DNA of 19,577 bases, taken from assembly GCA_964605095.1 (NCBI GenBank), contig CAZSBS010000066.1, positions 1 through 19,577 of the forward strand, in the 5' to 3' direction. Shown one piece after another: positions 13,216 through 19,577 of the stretch. A program made the translations under genes and the position numbers. Under the pieces are notes generated by a model. It was not told where the DNA came from. It did not search any database and saw only the letters and a list, made by a program, of their open reading frames with translations. Position 1 is the stretch's first letter, and every line of letters begins with the position of its first letter. This DNA is from JAUWQU01 sp964605095 (GTDB lineage: Bacteria; Planctomycetota; Phycisphaerae; SM23-33).

Positions 13216-14462
13216 TATCCGCCTTTCCCGACCAGGCCAGTCGCGTCGAACAGCGGCGTGAAGATGCTAAGCGCCACGAAGCCCACCAGGACGCCCATCG
13301 TGATGAGCATTACCGGCTCGATTATGCCGATGACGCCCTTGAGAAGGACCTCGTTCTCCTCGTCCATGAAATCCGCCACGTCAAGCAGCAGCGGGCTGAG
13401 TTGGCCGCTCTGCTCGCCGCTTCGCGTGGCCTCGTAGATCGACACGTGCACAAGGTCCGAGTCTTTGAACGCCTGGCTGATAGGCTGGCCTCGCGAGACG
13501 CTCTCGGCGGCGCGGTCGATCAGTTCGCGGTAGTGTACGTTGGCCACCGAACCGCGAGTGAGCTGGAGCGACTCCAGCACCGGCAGGTGGCTGTCCAGCA
13601 GCACGCCCAGCAGGCGGGCGATCCGCGCCGTGGCGAAACTCCGCACCAGGTTGCCCACAAAAGGCAGTTTGAGCACGAGGGTGTCGCACGTCCGCCGCCC
13701 GGCCGGGCTGGACACGAACAGCTTGATCGCCACCCCAATCGCCACAAACGATCCGACCACGATATGCCAGTACGCCTTCAGGCCGTCGCTCAGGTCGATC
13801 AGCATCCGCGTCGTCGAAGGCAGCGGAACCGCCAGGCTGTCAAAGAGCATCTTGAACCGCGGCACGACCATCAGCAGCATCACCACGAAGACCCCGACTG
13901 AAACAACCGTCAGCAGGATCGGGTAGATCATCGCGCCTTGGACGGTGCGGCGCACGTGAATCCGCTTGCGGATCAACTGCGCCAACCGCTCCAGAACTAT
14001 TGTCAGCTTGCCGCTTGTCTCGCCGGCGGAGATCATGTTGCGGTAGACCTCGTCGAAGCAGTCAGGCCGGGACGCCATGGCGGCGGAGAGCGGCAGGCCT
14101 TCCTCGATTCTTGCCAGGATGTCCGCGATGACCTTGCGCCAGGCCGGGGCGCGGGTCTGGTGCTCAAGCGAGCGGAGCCCATCGGCCAGCGGCGTGCCGG
14201 ACTTGATGAGCATGTAGAGCTGCCGGGTGAACATGGCGACGTCTTTGAGCTTGGCCCCCTTGCTTCGCGGCAGGTGCAGGCCCGACGGGTGGGCCGGGGC
14301 GGGCTTGTCCGCGCCCGCACCGGCCGACGAGGCCGGACCAATGTCCGCCACGAACAGCTCCCGGCGTCGCAGGCGGTCGGTCGCCTCAGTCACGCTCGGC
14401 GCGTCGATCACGTCGGTGACCTCGCGGCCCGACTTCTCGAATGCCCTGTATACCAGCTTCAT
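13215..14462 (-). CDS. gspF: Inner-membrane platform protein GspF/PilC
   Basis: This 415-residue polytopic protein has an N-terminal cytoplasmic domain (MKLVYRAFEKSGREV...VTEATDRLRRREL, residues 1-45) typical of GspF/PilC. The two T2SSF repeats follow, each starting with a cytoplasmic helical bundle (about 75-180 and 283-380), with three hydrophobic segments (about 184-208 YPILLTVVSVGVFVVMLLMVVPRF, 238-260 and 385-405). Motifs F.RQL..LI.SG.PL..GL and RIARLLGVLL are the repeated family signatures. It is the inner-membrane ring above the GspE ATPase and drives pseudopilin insertion. It lies 9 bases after gspE and overlaps pilM by one base. Confidence 0.92.
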   Translation of the reverse strand: MKLVYRAFEKSGREVTDVIDAPSVTEATDRLRRRELFVADIGPASSAGAGADKPAPAHPSGLHLPRSKGAKLKDVAMFTRQLYMLIKSGTPLADGLRSLEHQTRAPAWRKVIADILARIEEGLPLSAAMASRPDCFDEVYRNMISAGETSGKLTIVLERLAQLIRKRIHVRRTVQGAMIYPILLTVVSVGVFVVMLLMVVPRFKMLFDSLAVPLPSTTRMLIDLSDGLKAYWHIVVGSFVAIGVAIKLFVSSPAGRRTCDTLVLKLPFVGNLVRSFATARIARLLGVLLDSHLPVLESLQLTRGSVANVHYRELIDRAAESVSRGQPISQAFKDSDLVHVSIYEATRSGEQSGQLSPLLLDVADFMDEENEVLLKGVIGIIEPVMLITMGVLVGFVALSIFTPLFDATGLVGKGG

Positions 14463-14471
14463 ATCCTGCCT

Positions 14472-16241
14472 CTATTGCACGTCCGCCGCCGCCGGCTCGC
14501 GGCTTGGCTCGCGTGCAGCCGATGCGGACGAGGACTCATCCTCGCTATGAGTAACGCTCAATGCCTCTTCCAGGCTGGTCCGGCCCTCGACGGCCACCAG
14601 CACCCCCTCCTGCCGCAGCGTCGTGCCGCCAAGCTTCAGCCAGGCCTCGCGAAGATCCTGCGTGCTGACGTCGCGGCGCATCATCCGCCGAAGCTCCGGG
14701 CCGATCTCCATCACCTCGTAAATGCCCGCCCGCCCGGCAAAGCCCGAGTCGTAGCAGTGCTGGCAGCCGGCACCGCGATTGAACGTGCCAGGCGCGCCGT
14801 CGGTGAGCTTCGCCTCACGCAGCAGAGACTCCGACGGCTGGTAAGTCTCCAGGCAGTTCGGGCAGATAGTCCGCACCAGCCGCTGGGCGATCACGCCGTT
14901 CAGCGCGCCCGAAAGCAGGTAAGGCTCGATGCCCATGTCCACCAGGCGAGCCACGCTGCCGGCCGCGTCGTTGGTGTGAAGAGTCGCCAGCACAACATGG
15001 CCCGTCAGGGCCGCCTGAACCGCCACCCGGGCAGTCACCTCGTCGCGAATCTCGCCGACCATGATCACGTCCGGGTCCTGACGCAAAATGCTGCGAAGCG
15101 CGCGGGCGAACGTCATCCCGATCGACTCCTGAACCTGGATCTGGTTTATCAGGTCCAACTGGTATTCCACCGGGTCCTCAACGGTCATGATGTTACGCTC
15201 GGGGCTTCGAAGCACGCTCAGGGCGGAGTACAAGGTCGTCGTCTTGCCGCTGCCGGTCGGGCCGGTCACCAACACCAGCCCGTATGGCCGGTGAAGGATC
15301 GACAGGAACGACTCCAACGCCCGCGAGCGGAAACCGAGGCTCTCCAGCCGGACGCTCAGCCGCTGCTTGTCCAGGATGCGAATGACTATCTTCTCGCCGA
15401 GAACCGTCGGCATCGACGATATCCGCAGGTCTATCTCCCGGCCCTCGGCCTGGAGGCGCACGCGCCCTTCCTGGGGCAGCCGCCGCTCGGCTATGTCCAT
15501 GCGACCGCATATTTTAACGCGAGAGACAATGGCTGAGTGCATCCCGGCCGGCGGTCGCATCAGGTCCCGCAGAACGCCGTGAATGCGGTAGCGGATACGA
15601 GTTGCCTTCACGTCCGGCTCGATGTGAATGTCGCTGGCGGTGTCCTTTATGGCACGAAGAAGAACACGGTTGACCAGGTTGATCACCGGGCTGCTGGCCT
15701 CGGTGCTCTCCAGGTCGCCAAGCCCGGCTTCATCATCAGGCTCGCTTTCGACGTACTCGACTTGCTCGCCCTCGCCGGTGCTCAGGAAGCCCTCAGCCGG
15801 GGCTGAATCGGCGCTGGCGTCTATCGCCGCAATGATCTCGTTCTCCAAAGCCAGAACCGGCCTTATGTTACAGCCGGTCATCTGGCGGAGCCTGTCAATG
15901 CTCGGCAGCGACTGCGGTTCAGCCATCGCAACCGTCAGCATGTCGCGTATCTTGAACATCGGCAGGACTTTAAACCGCTTGGCCTCCTCCCGTCCGATGA
16001 GTTCCAGAAGCTGCCCGTCAAACAGCCCACGCCGCAACTGGCAGCCGCGAATGCCCATCCGCTTGGACAGCGCCGCAATGATGTTCTGCCCGGTGACTAA
16101 CTCCTTCTCGACAAGCATCTCGCCGAGAAACCGCCCGGTCTGCTTCTGCTCCTCAAGAATCTGCGTAAGCTGCTCGCTGGTAATAAGCCCATCCTCGACG
16201 AGGGCGTCGCCAATCCGAACTTTGCGCTGCGATGGCCTCAT
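14472..16241 (-). CDS. gspE: Assembly ATPase GspE/PilB
   Basis: This 589-residue secretion ATPase of the GspE/PilB family powers pseudopilus or pilus assembly. The first 60 residues (RIGDALVEDGLITSEQLTQI) form an MshEN-type domain; the family motif R-x-G-x-x-L-x-x-x-G...L-x-x-x-L-x-x-Q is present once clearly, then a degenerate second copy. This domain binds cyclic-di-GMP in related ATPases. Walker A is GPTGSGKT at residues 327-334. The zinc-binding tetra-cysteine module is present as C460-P-N-C463 and C493-Q-H-C496. Walker B and His-box regions (PDVIMVGEIRD, LATLHTNDA) are intact, so it should be active. A low-complexity Ser/Glu-rich tail follows residue 565. Its start overlaps the STAS stop by 4 bases (ATGA). 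Confidence 0.93.
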   Translation of the reverse strand: MRPSQRKVRIGDALVEDGLITSEQLTQILEEQKQTGRFLGEMLVEKELVTGQNIIAALSKRMGIRGCQLRRGLFDGQLLELIGREEAKRFKVLPMFKIRDMLTVAMAEPQSLPSIDRLRQMTGCNIRPVLALENEIIAAIDASADSAPAEGFLSTGEGEQVEYVESEPDDEAGLGDLESTEASSPVINLVNRVLLRAIKDTASDIHIEPDVKATRIRYRIHGVLRDLMRPPAGMHSAIVSRVKICGRMDIAERRLPQEGRVRLQAEGREIDLRISSMPTVLGEKIVIRILDKQRLSVRLESLGFRSRALESFLSILHRPYGLVLVTGPTGSGKTTTLYSALSVLRSPERNIMTVEDPVEYQLDLINQIQVQESIGMTFARALRSILRQDPDVIMVGEIRDEVTARVAVQAALTGHVVLATLHTNDAAGSVARLVDMGIEPYLLSGALNGVIAQRLVRTICPNCLETYQPSESLLREAKLTDGAPGTFNRGAGCQHCYDSGFAGRAGIYEVMEIGPELRRMMRRDVSTQDLREAWLKLGGTTLRQEGVLVAVEGRTSLEEALSVTHSEDESSSASAAREPSREPAAADVQ

Positions 16242-16573
16242 GCAAGGCTCCCTATGGCGGCCTCAAGGTCGTCGTATTGCTCGAACAACGACGCAACATC
16301 CGTTAGCTCAAGCACTTCGCGAATAACGTCGTTCGCCGAAACCAGGACCATCGCCTCGCCGCGGCGGATAAGCTTCTCCGTCGCCTCGACCAGCACCTCC
16401 AGCGCCCGGCTGTCCAGAAACGCCACCTTGGCCATGTCCACGACAACCCGCACGCCCGAGCCTTCCAGCACTTCCGCAAGGCGCTGGCCAAGCCGGTCGG
16501 CATCCTCGCCGGTGACGGCCCCCGCCGGCCGAAGCACCACCGCGTTGCTCTGGCGATGTTCCGTTATGTTCAT
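16238..16573 (-). CDS. STAS-domain protein (anti-sigma factor antagonist type)
   Basis: This 111-residue protein is a single STAS domain with the pattern VVLRPAGAVTGEDAD...VVVDMAKVAFLDSRALEVLVEA...MVLVSANDVIREVLELTDV...FEQYDDLEAA. Ser55 in LDS is the position that is phosphorylated in SpoIIAA-type antagonists, and the hydrophobic strands and helices have normal spacing. Family members release a partner (an anti-sigma factor or kinase) when unphosphorylated. It is the first gene of the secretion cluster, translationally coupled to gspE, which is not a usual companion. A Shine-Dalgarno site GAGAGG (16580-16585 on the minus strand) lies 6 bases before the ATG. No partner kinase or phosphatase is in the window. 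Its role in regulating the machine is inferred from position only. Confidence 0.85.
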   Translation of the reverse strand: MNITEHRQSNAVVLRPAGAVTGEDADRLGQRLAEVLEGSGVRVVVDMAKVAFLDSRALEVLVEATEKLIRRGEAMVLVSANDVIREVLELTDVASLFEQYDDLEAAIGSLA

Positions 16574-16787
16574 TTTGGACCTCTCAAAGCCAAGTTTCTC
16601 GCTCCAAGACCATGTCCTGACCGGATGCGCAGCCGCAATATGCCAGCGCCTGGGCGAGCCTGTACCGCCGGACTGTCCCGTGCATCCTTGTTACCCATCG
16701 GCAACGTGGGAGTTGACTTGAATAACAACCGCCGCCCGGGCGACATCCCGGCCGCGAACAGAAGAGGATTACCGCAGTCGGACATGA

Positions 16788-16824
16788 ACCATCGGCGAAC
16801 CCGATGAAAGGAAAAGCCGATGGT
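16788..16824. repeat. Inverted repeat in the gap upstream of the secretion operon
   Basis: ACCATCGGC (16788-16796) and GCCGATGGT (16816-16824) are perfect 9-base arms with a 19-base loop, and ATCGG recurs at 16698-16702. It lies in the 358-base gap between the SUMF1/heme gene and the STAS gene. It could be an operator or a transcript hairpin. I found no convincing promoter in 16574-16931 and no gene I would call; a 93-codon frame there looks random. Confidence 0.4.
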
Positions 16825-16841
16825 GAGGTTGAGAACGAGGA

Positions 16842-16867
16842 CTGTTGCCACCCGCGCGCAGCAACAG
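16842..16867. repeat. Small inverted repeat downstream of the heme/SUMF1 gene
   Basis: CTGTTGC (16842-16848) and GCAACAG (16861-16867) are perfect 7-base arms around a 12-base loop. No T-run follows, so it is at most a weak terminator-like hairpin for the gene that ends at 16932. Confidence 0.35.
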
Positions 16868-16931
16868 CGTCGTAGCAGTTGCCCGAGGGCTTCGAAGGCT
16901 CATGCGCCGTCCGCGGCGGCCTGCCGCCGTG

Positions 16932-19577
16932 CTACTTCTTTGCCTGTGCGGCCGCAATGCCGCCGGGGCCGGGCTCGCAGATCACGCGGAAGCCGACATT
17001 GTAGACCCGCTGCCACGAGGGATAGTCCAGTCTGAAGCCGCTGCGGCCTGCCTTCGGGCGGTCGAAGAACGAGCCGCCTCGGACTACCTTCCGCCCATCG
17101 TCATTGACATCCTCTCGCCCGTCGTTGGCATTGTAGGGATACGGGCGATAGTTGGTGCGTGTCCACTCGGCAGCGTTGCCGTGCATGTCGAAGAGGCCCC
17201 AGGCGTTAGGGGCGTACCTGCCGCCGTTGGTCGTTACGGCGGCCCCGTCGTTGACGCCGGGGATGTTGGGTATCCACTCCGGGCCGCCGCGGCTGATGCT
17301 GTTGACGCTCCGGTCGGCGAGGTTGGCCTTCCCGGCGAAGCTCTCCTTGACGTCGCCGTAGTTCATCATCGTGGCGGTCCCGGCGCGGCAGGCGTATTCC
17401 CACTGGGCCTCGGTGGGCAGGTCGAACTTTGCCCCGACCCGCCCGCTCAGCCAGCGGCAGAACTCCCGGGCCTGCGTCCAGGAGACCCGGACAACCGGCT
17501 GGGTTGGGCCGTTGACTGGCTCGCCACGGTTGCTATGGTCCTTCTTGTAGACGCTGATGTAACCGCTGTCGTGCTGGGGGTTGAACTTGGCGAACTGCTG
17601 GTTGGTGATCTCCAGTTTGCCCATCCAGAACGGCTTGGCGATCGCGACCCGCGTTTGCGTCTGCTCATCGGCCCAGCCGTTGATGTCGCCCATCACGAAC
17701 GCGCCAGCCGGGATAAGAACCATATCGAGCTTGACGCCCTCGCCGAGGTCGATGGACATCTCGGCCTTCTGGCCCGTCTGTTCGGCGGCGGCAACCTGGC
17801 GACGCTTGGCCTCGGCGGCGTCGAAGGGCCAACCGGGCGCCGTCACGACGGCCTGGGGCTTGGGCGGGGTCGGGGCCGGCTTTACCGGCGTCATGTCACC
17901 CAGCGTGGTCGGCACGATCGCCTCGGGGTCGTAAGTCAGATCGGCATAGGCCTTGGCCATCACCTGCCGACGATCGTGCATGTCGCCGGAGATCTTGCGG
18001 TGCTCGCTCCACGTGCCCTTGTCGGGCACGTTGAGGTCAATCCACGTGATCAGGCGGTCCCAGGCTTCGGCGTCGAGTTTCACGCCGCCGTGGCCTTTGC
18101 GGAGCATCTGCACCAGCTCGCTGGTATCGGCGTGGAACTCCATGGGCGTCAGCAAGTGGATATCGCTTTCCGGCCCAGGCCGGCGGACGTAGGGGTGCAG
18201 GGCCACGTAGGACGGCGTGAAGTTTTCGAACCTGGCCGTGCCGTTGACGCGGAAGTCCGGGATGCCATGCCCGTCGACCTGCTTAGTGCCGTTGTGGCAG
18301 GAGACGCAGTACTTGTCCAGCACCGGCTGAACCTCGCGAATGAAGCCGAAGCCGCGGGCCTCTCCGCGCCAAGGCTTGAGTTCCTCGACCTTGCCCGCGG
18401 CGGTTCCGTAGGCGACGCCCGCCACGTCCGACTGCCGCTCGTGGCAGCCCACGCAGGTAAGTAGTTCGCCCGGCATGGCTGTCGTCCAGCTTCGCATGAG
18501 CTGCATGGCCATGCCGTCCTTGTCCAGCGGCTGAAGTGCCAGCGGGGTGTTGGCGGGGATGCGGAACATGGCCGAGCCGTCCGGCTGGACCGGCACGGTG
18601 CCAAGGATGCGGTGGACGTCCCAGGGTCCGTCGATGCCGACATTGATGTGTCCGCCCATGCCGACGTAGGCGAAGTGCAAAGCGTAGACCCGCAGGTTCT
18701 TGACCGATCCGCGCGGCACGCCGGCCAGGCCAGGCCCGGAGTATACGTCCGCAATGTACATCACGGCGTCCTTGCGGGTGAGGTCCACCTTGTCGGGTAT
18801 TACCGGCGGGCGGACAGTCTTGCGGAAGGGCACCGGCTCGAACAGGGCGTAGCCCGGCACCGAGGCCAGCTTGACCATGTTGTCGAAGACGTCGACGAGG
18901 TAAAGGTCCCACTGGTCCTTGGAGGTCGCCTGGCAGGAGACAAGGAAGTACTTGTCGCTCAGGGGCCAGGGATGCAGGAACCGGGGCCAGCTTCCGTCGA
19001 CTATCGAGTCTCCGATAATCGGCTCGACCTTCTTGCCGTAGCCCGGTATCCGCTGGACGACTCCGTCGGCCTCGTGCTTGCCCTTGGCCGGATCGAAGAG
19101 GATCATCTCGCCCATCCGCGGCACGCCGTGGTGCCCGCTGATGATCGCGACGACCTTGGTCGGATGGCCCGGGCATGGGCGAGCGTAGAAGATGGAGTTG
19201 GGCCAGTAGCTGTTGGAGCCATACAGTTCCAACTGCTGCGTGCCGTCCGGGTTCATGTTGAACAGGATCCGCGTGAAGTAATGCGGCGAGTCGCTGTACT
19301 CCCAGCGGGTGTACATCACCTTGCCGTCGGGCATGAGCGTCGGGCACCAGTCGTGGTCCTGCTCGACCGTCAACTGCCTTACGCTCGCCGGGTCGCGCTT
19401 GGCGTCGATGCTGAAAAGGTTGGCCACGCGGTCGCCGCCGCCCACGCAGGGAACGCCCTGGAAGTACCGCGTCGAGTCGAAGATGATCCGCTCGTCCGGC
19501 AGGTACGTCGGGTCGTAGTTGTCCACTTCCGGGTCGTCGGGCGTAACCTGCGCCAAGCCCTTGCCGTCGGCACCGAT
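16932..19577 (-). CDS. Hydrazine-synthase-alpha-like diheme protein fused to a SUMF1 domain, partial (5' end outside window)
   Basis: 881 residues are visible and the frame is open to the right edge, so the N-terminus is missing; a TTG inside the frame at 19556 is not the real start. The first ~190 residues look like beta-propeller/PD40 blades (YLPDERIIFDSTR, LMPDGKVMYTRWEY, FNMNPDGTQQLELYG). The middle resembles the hydrazine-synthase alpha middle domain (HINVGIDGPWDVHRILGTVP, GSAMFRIPANTPLALQPLDK). Two c-type heme motifs follow: CVGCH (residue 375) and CVSCH (424). TWIDLNVPDKGTWSEH completes that module. From about 615 a SUMF1/formylglycine-enzyme fold follows (GAFVMGD, EITNQQF, RVSWTQAREFCRWLS, LPTEAQWEYACRAG, GLFDMHGNAAEWT, VRGGSFF, VGFRV). 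The two catalytic Cys expected in GGSY-x-C are replaced (GGSFFDRP), so it is unlikely to be an active formylglycine enzyme. The protein is most likely secreted; the hemes suggest an electron-transfer or binding role. Confidence 0.85.
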   Translation of the reverse strand: MGADGKGLAQVTPDDPEVDNYDPTYLPDERIIFDSTRYFQGVPCVGGGDRVANLFSIDAKRDPASVRQLTVEQDHDWCPTLMPDGKVMYTRWEYSDSPHYFTRILFNMNPDGTQQLELYGSNSYWPNSIFYARPCPGHPTKVVAIISGHHGVPRMGEMILFDPAKGKHEADGVVQRIPGYGKKVEPIIGDSIVDGSWPRFLHPWPLSDKYFLVSCQATSKDQWDLYLVDVFDNMVKLASVPGYALFEPVPFRKTVRPPVIPDKVDLTRKDAVMYIADVYSGPGLAGVPRGSVKNLRVYALHFAYVGMGGHINVGIDGPWDVHRILGTVPVQPDGSAMFRIPANTPLALQPLDKDGMAMQLMRSWTTAMPGELLTCVGCHERQSDVAGVAYGTAAGKVEELKPWRGEARGFGFIREVQPVLDKYCVSCHNGTKQVDGHGIPDFRVNGTARFENFTPSYVALHPYVRRPGPESDIHLLTPMEFHADTSELVQMLRKGHGGVKLDAEAWDRLITWIDLNVPDKGTWSEHRKISGDMHDRRQVMAKAYADLTYDPEAIVPTTLGDMTPVKPAPTPPKPQAVVTAPGWPFDAAEAKRRQVAAAEQTGQKAEMSIDLGEGVKLDMVLIPAGAFVMGDINGWADEQTQTRVAIAKPFWMGKLEITNQQFAKFNPQHDSGYISVYKKDHSNRGEPVNGPTQPVVRVSWTQAREFCRWLSGRVGAKFDLPTEAQWEYACRAGTATMMNYGDVKESFAGKANLADRSVNSISRGGPEWIPNIPGVNDGAAVTTNGGRYAPNAWGLFDMHGNAAEWTRTNYRPYPYNANDGREDVNDDGRKVVRGGSFFDRPKAGRSGFRLDYPSWQRVYNVGFRVICEPGPGGIAAAQAKK

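Noticed and set aside
13938..15536. 532-codon plus-strand frame opposite gspF/gspE
   Set aside because: It is antisense to well-conserved Walker A and zinc motifs of GspE, with no family signature of its own.
16574..16931. Cyclic-di-GMP (GEMM) riboswitch upstream of the STAS gene
   Set aside because: A few GCC/GGTAAC-like words recall it, but the conserved GCAAA and tetraloop-receptor parts were not found on either strand.
16741..16931. Small protein gene in the gap upstream of the STAS gene
   Set aside because: The 93-codon minus-strand frame lacks a ribosome site and any domain, and it overlaps the STAS start.
16845..18464. 539-codon plus-strand frame opposite the heme/SUMF1 gene
   Set aside because: The minus strand encodes intact heme and SUMF1 motifs; the plus-strand product has no known motif and a composition typical of antisense GC-rich frames.
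16932..19577. Evidence for anammox metabolism
   Set aside because: Hydrazine-synthase-like domains occur in many non-anammox planctomycete proteins; no partner subunits HzsB/C or hydrazine dehydrogenase are in the window.

Overview
The window is about 62-65% GC by eye and looks like a planctomycete chromosome, most likely from the Phycisphaerae side. I infer this from several things together: a stand-alone planctomycete-style prepilin, a GspG-like pilin with the GPYL...GWIYNATTGDI signature, a hydrazine-synthase-alpha-like diheme protein fused to a SUMF1 domain, and a eukaryote-like UDP-sugar pyrophosphorylase. No tRNA, rRNA, insertion sequence or CRISPR array was seen.

Layout. Positions 1-1261 (minus) hold the 5' part of a UAP1-like UDP-N-acetylhexosamine/UDP-sugar pyrophosphorylase that runs off the left edge. 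A divergent control region (1262-1630) follows. It has one promoter for the pyrophosphorylase and a good promoter for a single prepilin-like gene (1631-2500, plus). The prepilin promoter overlaps an inverted repeat and is followed by a long leader with several hairpins. A strong intrinsic terminator ends the prepilin unit. The repeat-rich gap 2501-2837 leads into phoH (2838-3878) and a pgpH-like 7TM-HD phosphodiesterase (3940-6408). These two genes are often neighbours in bacteria and point to RNA/ribosome quality control and cyclic-di-AMP breakdown.

From 6452 to 16573 everything is on the minus strand and forms one large type II secretion/type IV pilus-type cluster. In order of transcription it encodes a STAS-domain protein, the GspE/PilB ATPase, the GspF/PilC platform protein, PilM-, PilN- and PilO-like inner-membrane proteins, a GspB/PilP-like protein, the major pseudopilin GspG, then GspH-, GspJ- and GspI-like minor pseudopilins and a large PilX/GspK-like protein. 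Most junctions are 1-4 base overlaps or gaps under 25 bases. The three exceptions are gaps of 204, 114 and 165 bases around the GspB/PilP-like and gspG genes, and two of these contain hairpins. The mix of Pil-type (PilM/N/O) and Gsp-type (G/H/I/J) parts makes this a hybrid machine. The secretin (GspD/PilQ) and prepilin peptidase are not in the window.

Positions 16932-19577 (minus) hold the 3' part of a large secreted protein with beta-propeller-like, hydrazine-synthase-alpha-like, two c-type heme and SUMF1 regions. It continues past the right edge. The most interesting observations are the structured leader and operator of the lone prepilin, the STAS protein translationally coupled to the assembly ATPase, the gspJ-like gene with simple repeats at both ends, and the heme/SUMF1 fusion that lacks the formylglycine-enzyme cysteines.
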